From Zopfochytrium polystomum (taxonomy: Eukaryota; Chytridiomycota; Chytridiomycetes; Chytridiales; Chytridiaceae), in contig JAIVFJ010000120.1 in the NCBI GenBank assembly GCA_025765615.1, positions 60,001 through 124,000 of the forward strand: 64,000 nt of DNA, in the 5' to 3' direction. Under the pieces are notes generated by a model. It was given only the letters and a program-made list of their open reading frames with translations. It was not told the origin of the DNA and did no database searches. Below, piece after piece: positions 19,901 to 29,950 of this stretch (positions are counted from its first letter, which is position 1; each line of letters opens with the position of its first letter). The translations under genes were made by a program, and so were the position numbers.

Positions 19901-21437
19901 CCGCAGAGCCAGTGGACCCTATCGTCAGAGTCAAGCCACATACGGAGAGGTACTGAAATCCACTTGCGCGTTCCTTGAACGTACTGTTCCTTGTAAAACC
20001 TGGCCTCTCTGCTGAAGTCTACAGGTTTCAGCCACCTTGCCAAAGGGGTTTCGGTGATGATCTTGGCTGGTGGCCCAATGCGCAGCTGGCTCTCTATCTG
20101 TGTTTTTAGCTGATGGAAGGCTTTCTGCCACTTCTCCGAAGGTGGCTCTGACCGCCTGAATTCCACATAGAGTAAACCACTGACGATCAAAAAGGTGGGA
20201 CCGTAGGTTTGGTCATATTTGTACGGCTCGGTGTTTTCGTCTTCTTCGAACATGTACACGCAAACTATCGGCTTGTGTAAATCAGCAGCGAATTTCAGTT
20301 CTTTTTTGCAGTTTTCTGAACCCTGGGGATTGAAAAAAAAAGTTAGCGGAATGGATGAATTCGGAAGCTTTCGCGACTCACCAAGTACTCCTTGGACAGG
20401 CAGACGATAATAAGTTGGCTCTTTGCGATACCTTCCCACATTCCACTGTAAATGTCATTCTTCATGTTGTTTTCGTCCATCCAGATTTTGATTTTTAGCT
20501 CCTTTTCCAGATTAGCCTTCAACAGCTGTACTTGAGACTTCGTCTTCCAGCTACGGACACAGTTTACAACAGCTTATGAGTGGAAAGCATCTTACCTATA
20601 CGAAAGCATCGAATCAAACTCAGCTTCGGGCATCGTATCTTGAACTACAACTTTCACATCGGATGGCGCAGCCTTCGGAGGGTCATCTCTTTCGACCTCG
20701 GTCGCTGACGAGGCTTTTTTCGACACGACGTACAGAGTTAAAGGCGAAGAGTCCGTTTGTACTGCTCGATTGAAAAGGTCTGCGAGTTCTTCGTCGCTTG
20801 TTTCTTCGTATAGCTTGACAGGATCGTTGTCACGCCTGTAGTGAAGGTCGAAATCCTGCAGCTCTGAGAAATTTCGCTGAATCTAGTTGTGGAAATTAGC
20901 AAAGAACGCACTAGGTCTTCACGCCCACCCAGATGGCAAGAACCACCAAAAGCGTCATTCAACATACCTCCTTCTTCACTTCCAAGACAGTCGGTGTTGT
21001 CACCTGCAGCACCAAAGTGTCGGAACCGTATTTGGCCTTGAACTGATGAACTTGAGCAAACTCAAAGCGAATGTCCAGCAACGGATCTTCCACCATCTCC
21101 AACACTTTCTTCAGCTTGTTGTCGGGGAAAGCGGAGAGGATGTACATCCGAAACTCGTCATTGTCCTTCACTCCGAACCACAGGGAAAACTTGGAAAGCA
21201 CGACCCCAAACACCTCGGAAATCTGTGGAAGGAGGTTGCGGGGGAAAGGAAGCCGAATAAGGTCGAAGCGTTGTCATCAGCATGATCAAGGTAATCCCTC
21301 ACCTTCTCTCGCAGAGCGCTGGTCCTAAAAGAGTCGAGCTCGATTTCGGCTTCATCCAAATCAAGTCCATCTTTCGGGCGGACCGCTACGGTTACGGGAA
21401 GTGTGTGCTGATGCCTTTTGGTACCAGATGCTAGCAT
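16973..21437 (-). pseudogene. TIR-NACHT-WD40 NLR-type gene, left copy, frameshifted before the WD40 repeats
   Basis: Mirror copy of the right-arm gene. Exons by symmetry: 21303-21437, 20968-21222, 20596-20882, 20382-20550, 18970-20322 and 16973-18884. The TIR and NACHT parts are intact and identical to the right copy. In the last exon the run GGG at 18574-18576 has one more base than the CC at 32812-32813, shifting the frame after HELLDD. Translation would then add ~120 out-of-frame Arg/Gly-rich residues and stop near 18207, giving a ~960-residue TIR-NACHT protein without its WD40 sensor. The downstream WD40 codons remain undamaged, so the change is very recent or an assembly error. As a truncated, sensor-less form it might still interfere with or trigger signalling; that is inference. 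Confidence 0.82.
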
Positions 21438-21639
21438 TTTCGGGGAACTAGCCCAGGTGGGGATGGGAGGGCACTGGGTTGGGCGGGGTGGAGGAGGGGT
21501 CCGTTAGGAGAGAGAGGGGAAGGTCACGCCGGGTGTTACTGTCTTTTTGTTTGATTGTTTGTTTGTTTGTTTGTTTTTTTGTTTTTTGTTTTTTTTTTTT
21601 TTTTTTCTTAGGTGCGGGAGAATAAGCGACGAGACAGAT

Positions 21640-21688
21640 GAGAGAGAGAGAGAGAGAGCGAGAGACAGAGTGAGAGACAGAGAGAGAC

Positions 21689-21740
<52 letters not shown>
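21640..21740. repeat. GA-rich microsatellite (left arm)
   Basis: Interrupted GAGA/GACAGA run between the deaminase and NLR genes. Its length differs from the matching CT run at 29641-29752, one of the few differences between the arms. It lies in the presumed NLR promoter. Confidence 0.9.
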
Positions 21741-21742
<2 letters not shown>

Positions 21743-21886
21743 TGAGCCAAAGACAAATAAATCAGCCGCGCGCGCCAGTTCTCGTGGTTCAGAAAATTTT
21801 TTTTTTTCGTGTTTGGTTTATCGATCGGTGGCGAGAGACAAAGGGGACAAGGGACAAGAAAAAAACAAAACATTGCCCCACGCCGT

Positions 21887-22625
21887 TCAGTCCTCCTTCG
21901 CATCCACCACCTGCAGATGCTTGAACGGCTCCTTCGCCCGCGCTGAGTGAAGGCGTGTGAATTAGACTGGAAGTTAGATTCGGATCGAGACATTCCCAGT
22001 GGGATCAGTGGGATCAGTGGGATCAGAGGGGAGCCGTCAAGGGGGGGGGGGGAACACACAGCTTGGCGAAACAGGGACGGACCCCTTGCACACAACACAG
22101 CTCGACCGCCATACCAGCGAACTCTGGCAAAAAGTCAACCTTAACGCCTGCGGCGGCGAGCGACTGAGCGCCTGTGCACTTTTCAACAAAGTTTGCGGGC
22201 TCCCTGATGGCGACGACGACGCGCGAGATGAACTTTGCGTCGAGGATGCGGTCCGCGCACGGCAACTTGCCCGACAGCCGCAGCCCGCACGGTTCCATCG
22301 TCGTGTACATGACCGCCTCCTTGTCCGCCGCAGCCGCCGCGTTCCCGCCGAGGCCGTCCAGCACAGCCCGCTGCTCCGCCGTCAGCTTGATCAGGCAGCA
22401 CTCCTCCGCGTGCGTGTTGCCCGGCAGCTCGCGCGAGTAGCCCGTGGTCAGCACCGTGGGAGAGCCGCCCGTCGCGCGATCGACGAGGGCGAGCACCGCG
22501 CCGACGCAGTACGCCTCTTGGATGGGGTCCGACAGGTGGGCCTGCGCTATTGCCAGCTCCATCATTTCGGCGTCTGCTGCCGCCGCCGCCGTCGTCGTGG
22601 TCGTGGTCGTGGTGGATGCCGCCAT
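21887..22625 (-). CDS. Rib2-type (DRAP/cytidine-fold) deaminase, left copy
   Basis: Two exons, 22115-22625 and 21887-21942, split by a 172-bp GT-AG intron; 188 residues. It encodes the same protein as the right-arm copy at 28760-29498. Zinc ligands H72, C113 and C123 and catalytic E74 are visible (NTHAEEC; MEPCGLRLSG; LPCADR). The last exon gives the family-typical end APFKHLQ-like tail (EPFKHLQVV). The Ala/Thr-only N-terminus (residues 4-18) is low complexity. It sits head-to-tail with the NLR gene, about 450 bp upstream of its start. A one-base difference in the leader (a 5- versus 6-base A/T run near 22650) is outside the coding region when the MAAST start is used. Confidence 0.88.
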
Positions 22626-23827
22626 GGATTTTTTCGCGTTGAGGGAAAAACGTAGTCTCTTCCTTCCAACGGCTATCAAGTGAGAAGAAAAAGCAAAAAT
22701 GAGAAGAAAAAATAAACACACAAAACGTTAAACAAGAAAGGCTTCCGGAGAGACAAAGAAAAGACAAACAAAAAAAAAAAAATTCACGAGACAAACAATC
22801 CTGAAGCGGCCCCGGCCGGCTGGCGGGGGCAAGTACGCGACCCGATGACTTTCGCGCAACGACGTCGATGCCAGGATGGGGGGAGATATTTACGCCTGGC
22901 AAAATTGTGAACCATCTCATTGCCCATGCCAGACCCAAACCAGCATAGCTCCTGTAACTAACGCTAACGTGCCCAGCCGTAAGAGCCCATTCACATGGCT
23001 TGCTAACTGAGCTGGCCCTTCGTGAGAATCAGTCCACTGCCCACTTCAAATGGAGTCTGAACACTGCAGTAAACTGTCCTTCTAGATTGATTGATTGACA
23101 AGTGTGTATCAATGCCAAGTGGCAGCGACCAATTTGAAAATCGAATGGCCAGGGCAATTGGCCACAAATGAATCAAAAACAGCCAAGTACACAGCTCGCT
23201 CACACACAAACCCACACAAGGCTGTTCACAGTACACTACTGTGCCAACTACAGTCATTTTCCGTAGCGTTTCTTGTGCTTGTTCTTGCAAAGCTTTGCTG
23301 CCCCCTCGCACCACAGAAATCAGGGCTTATCATGCACAACACCAGAAGTACCATCAGAGGCGTTTGTTGCAGTTTTCGAGGGATTTCCACAGAGCAGGAT
23401 ACAGCATGATTAAACACAGACTTCTGCAAATCCTGCTCAAAACAAAAAAGATGTGTTGTCTTTGCTAAAAAAAGTGGCCACTGCGTCGAAATCCCATTCA
23501 ACGCTGCGTCAAAAGAAAAAAAATTTTACCTTTCGAAGCGGGTCAACAGCCTATCCCCAACTGTTTTCTCATTTTGCTTCTTTTTCAAATCAAAGCATTC
23601 CCCTTTTTGTTAGACCGCTTTTTTTTACTTCCCTCGTTTTTTCTCTTTCTCTACTTTTTTTGTTAGAGATTATTGCAGGTCAGATGCTCCAACAGGAAGG
23701 GAAGATTTTCTTTTTTTGTCAATGAAATATTTCTATATTTACCTCGTCTTTTCCTTGTTTGCTTATAATTTTTCTATCGAATTTTCAATAATTTTATTGT
23801 TTTGGCGATGGCAGGGGGATAACCAAA
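22626..23827. other. Inner end of left arm, no gene
   Basis: AT-rich DNA upstream of the deaminase. Frames here are identical in both arms but carry no recognisable domain. The block 23392-23440 matches part of repeat X (8013-8062). Confidence 0.5.
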
Positions 23828-23874
23828 AAAGAAGGAAAACTGTCCAAATTTTCATTTATTCCCAAAATGGAGGT

Positions 23875-24905
23875 TCACGGGAACACGGAAAAGTACTGGA
23901 ACCTCTGAGAGAGGTCTTCGTCACCGCTCCTATAATCCTCACCCACAATCTCATCTACATGTACGTCAGACCCGCTCTCCTCAAGCATGCCCCAGATTGC
24001 ATCCCACACATCATACAGCGGCTCGTACTTTAACTTGAGGTTTACCAAGAAGCAAATGATTTTAAAGAATTCGTTCAAGTCGAAAGGCAGCGAAATTCGC
24101 GGACCAGCTTGTTGACATTCTCATGTCGTGTGCCAATCCACTTGATGACAGGGTTTACAGAGCCTGATGAAACAATTCTCGCATCTCCCTGAAATCCTTT
24201 GTCCACCAGCACAAATTCGCCATGTCCAAGCATGGAAGAAGTTGCTTGCAGGCGATCGTCAAGTCTGGATGAGAACCGCATGGGTATCTGGCGCTGACGT
24301 ACACGATCTTGGCGACACCAATTGAAGTACCTCTCCGGAGCCTGAGGCCAGCGTGATTGAACTTGTATGAGAATCCGATTTCTTCCGCTTCTGAAGTTCC
24401 AGAACGTGCACGTCAATCCCGTCTGCGTACATGGAGAACTCCGGTGCATCCCATTCAACCCAGCGATTGTCAAGGGAGAACTGGAGAAGGAAGTCAAGTT
24501 AGAACCCAGTGGTGCAGAAGCAAGGCAGGAGCGGAGGCGGCAGCAGCAAAGCCACCGGAAGCAACAGCAAGACGTCGACCAGTGGACGAGGCGCCGCCGC
24601 AAACGGCTTTGTTGGTGCCAAAACACCACACTCAAATGCACACTTACCTCGGAGGTGTCCAAGAGAGCCTGTAGGCTCAGAAATTCCAAGAATAGTTTTC
24701 GCAATGCATTGTGTTGGGTACGCTTTCAACAAGTACAGTGCGGCGAGGATGTGACGAGGACCAACAGATGTGTGTCGGCCATCCAGCCTTATGCGGTACC
24801 AGAGATCCTGGCTAACTGCAGGGCTGCCACCAAAGAAGGCTCCAAAATCCCCGTCCTCTTGTCGCTGTCTCGATCGCCGTGTGGAGCCGTCCTCATTTTT
24901 TGAGA
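23875..24905 (-). pseudogene. Degenerate DDE transposase (PIF/Harbinger- or IS4/5-like)
   Basis: On the minus strand, successive frames give RHTSVGPRHILAALYLLK then ISEPT (N-terminal helical part), an intron with perfect GTAAGT donor (24481-24647), then WDAPEFSMYADGIDVHV, DLTIACKQLLP, and in a shifted frame FVLVDKGFQGDARI and HENVNKLVREFRCLS, followed by a C-terminal helix region (23875-24078). These resemble the first Asp, the DKGY-type second Asp and the downstream helix of eukaryotic DDE_Tnp_4 transposases. At least two frame breaks and internal stops show it is dead. The family is judged from motif spacing only. Confidence 0.55.
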
Positions 24906-25280
24906 AGTGATGGCGGAAACAGGCTTCCTGTTGTTTGTGGCGCTGCTGGTTCCTTTTGCAAAACAGATTCTTGGCAGAAAAATTATTCTTTATTTTCATT
25001 TGATCAAAATATTTAAAAGGGAATGAGAAGCTCTGTCTGTAGTCCAGTGCTAGTCCAAATGGTGGCCAGTCAGACAGACAAACAACCAGAATTGAAAGGT
25101 TGAAGCAATCAATATGACTGCACAAGAATACTGCAATAATTCTATGCAGATACGGAAGGTTGGCTAGTCATGCTACTAAATAGGTAAGCATTCTCCAACA
25201 CCCCCCCGCAATTTAGGGAGCGTGACCCGTTGATCAAATTCAATAATCGCCTTGACTTTATGGAACACTAAGTTGGAAAA

Positions 25281-25930
25281 CTAACCTCTGGAATTGCACC
25301 AGATCCATGAATGTCCCAAACAGAAAACCATTTGAGTAAGGATAAAACCGTGACTAGAATTTTGCGATGTTGAGACTTGCAACATCAGCTGCTTGAGATA
25401 CATCTTTGAATCCTCTGATTCCAAGTAGATCTCTGAGATGAAGAAATTGCTTGATTGGCAATGATTTGTGAAGATGTCTGCAATCCTAATCTCAGTTGGG
25501 CAATAGACCAACTTGATCTGACCATCAGTGATCAATTCTTCAATAAATCACTTCTTAATCTCAATGTGCTTAACCCCTTTATGATTAAATGGGTTGGTTG
25601 CAACAGTGATTTAGGACTTGTTGTCTTGAGAGATAGGAATCGCACCTTTGGTGTGAAGTTGAAGTTCATTCAAGAGATTCCTTATCCACAATGCTTCTTT
25701 GCAAGCTTCAGTGAGAGAAACATGTTTTCTGGAAGTTGATGACCAACTTATTAAACATCCAAGTACCATGAAAGCATAACCAGATCTTGTTGTAGTTGCA
25801 GTGTAGAAGGCAACGTCGTGAGTGGAGGCAGCATCGCAAGAAGGTTGAAGGGTCGAGGAACCGAGGCTTGAATTGAGAACTTGTACAAGGGAGCGAGTGT
25901 AGCAAGCAATCAAGGGCAAGTGGGTAAAAA
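25281..25930 (-). pseudogene. Ty1/copia Pol fragment: RNase H and C-terminus
   Basis: Two minus-strand frames. 25611-25919 contains GYAFMVLGCLISWSSTSRKH and TEACKEALWIRNLL-QDNKS, the classic copia RNase H block. 25281-25535 contains DGQIKLVYCPTEIRIADIFT, the usual copia C-terminal motif. The frames are offset from each other, so it is a broken remnant. Confidence 0.82.
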
Positions 25931-26089
25931 GAGCTTGTTTCAGACAGGGACTGGCAAATTGCAGTGAGAGTGTGTTTTTTTTTTCAATAAGAAAACTCTG
26001 CCCAATTTATACTCCTGCAGGGAGGTTGACCAGTTTTCCTGTTTTGCCTATCTGAACAAGTTGCAAACTGCTTCAGACAGGACTTTGCT

Positions 26090-26345
26090 CTGGGGAGGTG
26101 TTGTAAACCCCTTCCCACAGAGGGAGGGTGATTTGAAATATTCAGAGCATTTCAAATCAACCAAGCTCTGTGTGGAGCCCAGTGTGCAAGCACTGGTCTC
26201 CCCACACAGAGGGGAAAATGATTTGAAATCTTCAGGGAGCATTTCAAATCAACCAAGGTCTGTCCAGAGGTCTGTGTCCAGTGACCAGTCTTCCCACAGA
26301 GGAAAGATGATTTGAAATCATTAGGGGCATTTCAAATCAACCATC
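26090..26345 (+). repeat. Three-unit ~90-bp tandem repeat
   Basis: The block CCACAGAGG...GATTTGAAAT...GCATTTCAAATCAACCA recurs three times, at about 26112, 26203 and 26290. Each unit contains the short inverted pair ATTTGAAAT/ATTTCAAAT. It separates the two copia fragments and may be copia LTR or leader sequence. Confidence 0.75.
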
Positions 26346-27556
26346 TCAATCGCAGAAGAGATATTGGTCACTCTATGTTGATGAATTCACAAGATACATG
26401 CACGTCAATTTGCTTGCTCATAAATCCCCTGACAGATATGAAGCAATGAAACAATTTTGCCTTGATTGGGAAAATCGTCAAAATGTCAAAGTTCTAGAAA
26501 TTCGTTCTGATTCTGGAAACGATTTAAAGAATTCAACTTTTGAAGAATGGTGTCAGGAGAAACATCCACCCATTCACTTACATCCTTCACCAGCTTACAC
26601 TAAAGAACTCAATGGTTTGGTAGAGCAAAGTGTAAGAACAATCAAGGAAATGGCAGCAGTTTGATTGAAACATCAGGCCTTCCTTGGAACATGTACGACT
26701 ATGCATACGACATACAGTGTTGTCAAAAACAATGTCATACATTCCTTTACAAAACGCATACCCTATGAAAATTGGTACAAAGTGGAAGCGATTTCAAACC
26801 TTCACCCATTCGGATGTGTCATTGCTGTACATCTCGATAAGGAACAAAGGAAAGGCGTTTTACATTAACGACAACATGCTGAATTTTGCATATTCCTTGG
26901 AAACAAAGGTGTAAATACTTTGTTTGCATACAACTTTCGACGTAAAGCAGTCATTAAATATTCGGAATATAGAGTCAAATTCTTTGATTTCACATTCATT
27001 GGTCTCAATGAGCAACTCATTCCAGACATCATCAGGAATGCTTACTACGTTCCAAGCGACTTCGTCGGTGATAGTGAAGAAACTGAAGGAATCTTCCATT
27101 ATTGTTCCGTATTTGAACAAAGTAAGAGAGCCAGATACGCATCACAGTGAATATGGTTAGATTACCAAATTATGAAGATATTCAGAAAGAAATATCAAAT
27201 AGTGTTCTTACTCCCACTACAATCACACTTTCCTCACTTTCTAAAAAGAAGGAAACCATTTTGCGATTTAATCCTCATCGTCCATTGGATGATAAAATTA
27301 AACGGCTTAAACCCTCTCCAACCGTTTTTCTAACTGAAGTAGGTTTCAAAAAATCAAAGCATCTGATGTTTACATTGGAAACATCAAAGAAACACTAGAA
27401 GGACCATTTGGTCATTTCTTTCTTGCTGCTATGATTCAAGAAATTAATTCTTGGACTGACAAAGATCTTTATGAGATTGTTGACAAGAATCAATTAACAA
27501 ACAACATTCATTTGGGATTTCGTTGGGTATTTCATCTAAAGATCACACCTGATAGA
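26346..27556 (+). pseudogene. Ty1/copia Pol fragment: integrase to RT
   Basis: In-frame pieces separated by stops: WSLYVDEFTRYMHV, EIRSDSGNDLKNSTFEEWC and SPAYTKELNGLVEQSVRTIK (integrase catalytic core, D and E regions), a middle part ending near 27120, then EINSWTDKDLYEIV (27440) and RWVFHLKITPDRFGY (27523), the N-terminal RT motif. The reading then runs straight into the right arm at 27557. Confidence 0.85.
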
Positions 27557-28759
27557 TTTGGTTATCCCCCTGCCATCGCCAAAACAATAAAATTATTGAA
27601 AATTCGATAGAAAAATTATAAGCAAACAAGGAAAAGACGAGGTAAATATAGAAATATTTCATTGACAAAAAAAGAAAATCTTCCCTTCCTGTTGGAGCAT
27701 CTGACCTGCAATAATCTCTAACAAAAAAAGTAGAGAAAGAGAAAAAACGAGGGAAGTAAAAAAAAGCGGTCTAACAAAAAGGGGAATGCTTTGATTTGAA
27801 AAAGAAGCAAAATGAGAAAACAGTTGGGGATAGGCTGTTGACCCGCTTCGAAAGGTAAAATTTTTTTTCTTTTGACGCAGCGTTGAATGGGATTTCGACG
27901 CAGTGGCCACTTTTTTTAGCAAAGACAACACATCTTTTTTGTTTTGAGCAGGATTTGCAGAAGTCTGTGTTTAATCATGCTGTATCCTGCTCTGTGGAAA
28001 TCCCTCGAAAACTGCAACAAACGCCTCTGATGGTACTTCTGGTGTTGTGCATGATAAGCCCTGATTTCTGTGGTGCGAGGGGGCAGCAAAGCTTTGCAAG
28101 AACAAGCACAAGAAACGCTACGGAAAATGACTGTAGTTGGCACAGTAGTGTACTGTGAACAGCCTTGTGTGGGTTTGTGTGTGAGCGAGCTGTGTACTTG
28201 GCTGTTTTTGATTCATTTGTGGCCAATTGCCCTGGCCATTCGATTTTCAAATTGGTCGCTGCCACTTGGCATTGATACACACTTGTCAATCAATCAATCT
28301 AGAAGGACAGTTTACTGCAGTGTTCAGACTCCATTTGAAGTGGGCAGTGGACTGATTCTCACGAAGGGCCAGCTCAGTTAGCAAGCCATGTGAATGGGCT
28401 CTTACGGCTGGGCACGTTAGCGTTAGTTACAGGAGCTATGCTGGTTTGGGTCTGGCATGGGCAATGAGATGGTTCACAATTTTGCCAGGCGTAAATATCT
28501 CCCCCCATCCTGGCATCGACGTCGTTGCGCGAAAGTCATCGGGTCGCGTACTTGCCCCCGCCAGCCGGCCGGGGCCGCTTCAGGATTGTTTGTCTCGTGA
28601 ATTTTTTTTTTTTTGTTTGTCTTTTCTTTGTCTCTCCGGAAGCCTTTCTTGTTTAACGTTTTGTGTGTTTATTTTTTCTTCTCATTTTTGCTTTTTCTTC
28701 TCACTTGATAGCCGTTGGAAGGAAGAGACTACGTTTTTTCCCTCAACGCGAAAAAATCC

Positions 28760-29498
28760 ATGGCGGCATCCACCACGACCACGACCACGACGACGGCGGC
28801 GGCGGCAGCAGACGCCGAAATGATGGAGCTGGCAATAGCGCAGGCCCACCTGTCGGACCCCATCCAAGAGGCGTACTGCGTCGGCGCGGTGCTCGCCCTC
28901 GTCGATCGCGCGACGGGCGGCTCTCCCACGGTGCTGACCACGGGCTACTCGCGCGAGCTGCCGGGCAACACGCACGCGGAGGAGTGCTGCCTGATCAAGC
29001 TGACGGCGGAGCAGCGGGCTGTGCTGGACGGCCTCGGCGGGAACGCGGCGGCTGCGGCGGACAAGGAGGCGGTCATGTACACGACGATGGAACCGTGCGG
29101 GCTGCGGCTGTCGGGCAAGTTGCCGTGCGCGGACCGCATCCTCGACGCAAAGTTCATCTCGCGCGTCGTCGTCGCCATCAGGGAGCCCGCAAACTTTGTT
29201 GAAAAGTGCACAGGCGCTCAGTCGCTCGCCGCCGCAGGCGTTAAGGTTGACTTTTTGCCAGAGTTCGCTGGTATGGCGGTCGAGCTGTGTTGTGTGCAAG
29301 GGGTCCGTCCCTGTTTCGCCAAGCTGTGTGTTCCCCCCCCCCCCTTGACGGCTCCCCTCTGATCCCACTGATCCCACTGATCCCACTGGGAATGTCTCGA
29401 TCCGAATCTAACTTCCAGTCTAATTCACACGCCTTCACTCAGCGCGGGCGAAGGAGCCGTTCAAGCATCTGCAGGTGGTGGATGCGAAGGAGGACTGA
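28760..29498 (+). CDS. Rib2-type (DRAP/cytidine-fold) deaminase, right copy
   Basis: Exons 28760-29270 and 29443-29498 (intron 172 bp), 188 residues. The ATG of MAASTTT is chosen because the longer upstream frame differs between the two arms. The pattern VGAVLALV...TTGYSRELPGNTHAE...YTTMEPC-RLSG-PC-DRI matches the deaminase half of fungal Rib2, which removes an amino group from the pyrimidine intermediate of riboflavin synthesis. The same fold is used by other cytidine/dCMP deaminases, so the substrate is not certain. Zinc ligands H72, C113, C123; proton shuttle E74. There is no pseudouridine-synthase half, unlike yeast Rib2. An unusual 10-C run lies in the intron. The NLR gene starts 452 bp downstream on the same strand. 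Confidence 0.9.
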
Positions 29499-29642
29499 AC
29501 GGCGTGGGGCAATGTTTTGTTTTTTTCTTGTCCCTTGTCCCCTTTGTCTCTCGCCACCGATCGATAAACCAAACACGAAAAAAAAAAATTTTCTGAACCA
29601 CGAGAACTGGCGCGCGCGGCTGATTTATTTGTCTTTGGCTCA

Positions 29643-29686
<44 letters not shown>

Positions 29687-29950
29687 TCTCTCTCTCTCTG
29701 TCTCTCTCTGTCTCTCACTCTGTCTCTCGCTCTCTCTCTCTCTCTCTCATCTGTCTCGTCGCTTATTCTCCCGCACCTAAGAAAAAAAAAAAAAAAAAAA
29801 CAAAAACAAAAAAACAAACAAACAAACAAACAATCAAACAAAAAGACAGTAACACCCGGCGTGACCTTCCCCTCTCTCTCCTAACGGACCCCTCCTCCAC
29901 CCCGCCCAACCCAGTGCCCTCCCATCCCCACCTGGGCTAGTTCCCCGAAA
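29499..29950. promoter_or_regulatory. Short intergenic region between deaminase and NLR
   Basis: Contains a CT-rich microsatellite (29641-29752) and a poly-A (29781-29800), then the NLR start. It probably holds both the deaminase terminator and the NLR promoter. No specific element can be named. Confidence 0.4.

Larger units (their letters stand above)
15687..23827 (-). repeat. Left inner arm of the large inverted duplication
   Basis: Pairs base-for-base in reverse with 27557-35687: the coordinates of matching bases sum to about 51384-51389 along the arm, drifting only at homopolymers, microsatellites and single-base indels. It carries the deaminase gene and the frameshifted NLR copy. Predicted proteins in the two arms are identical apart from the frame break. 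The inner end is at 23827, where ...GGATAACCAAA stops matching. Confidence 0.97.
23828..27556. other. Spacer between the inverted arms, built of dead transposons
   Basis: 3,729 bp present once. From left to right: a DDE transposase pseudogene (minus), a copia RNase H fragment (minus), a ~90-bp tandem repeat, and a copia integrase-RT fragment (plus) that is cut by the start of the right arm. Confidence 0.85.

Noticed and set aside
21448..22098. Ser/Leu-repeat frames between deaminase and NLR (and the mirror at 29287-29940)
   Set aside because: Created by the GA/CT microsatellite and the poly-A/T run; they overlap the deaminase intron and last exon in the wrong frame.
26090..26345. Possible CRISPR-like array
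   Set aside because: Only three diverged ~90-bp units in a eukaryotic genome, without constant repeat/variable spacer structure or cas genes.
28760..29498. AID/APOBEC-type DNA/RNA editing deaminase
   Set aside because: The GYSRELPGNTHAE and RLSG-PC spacing fits Rib2/DRAP-type deaminases better; no editing-enzyme insert seen.
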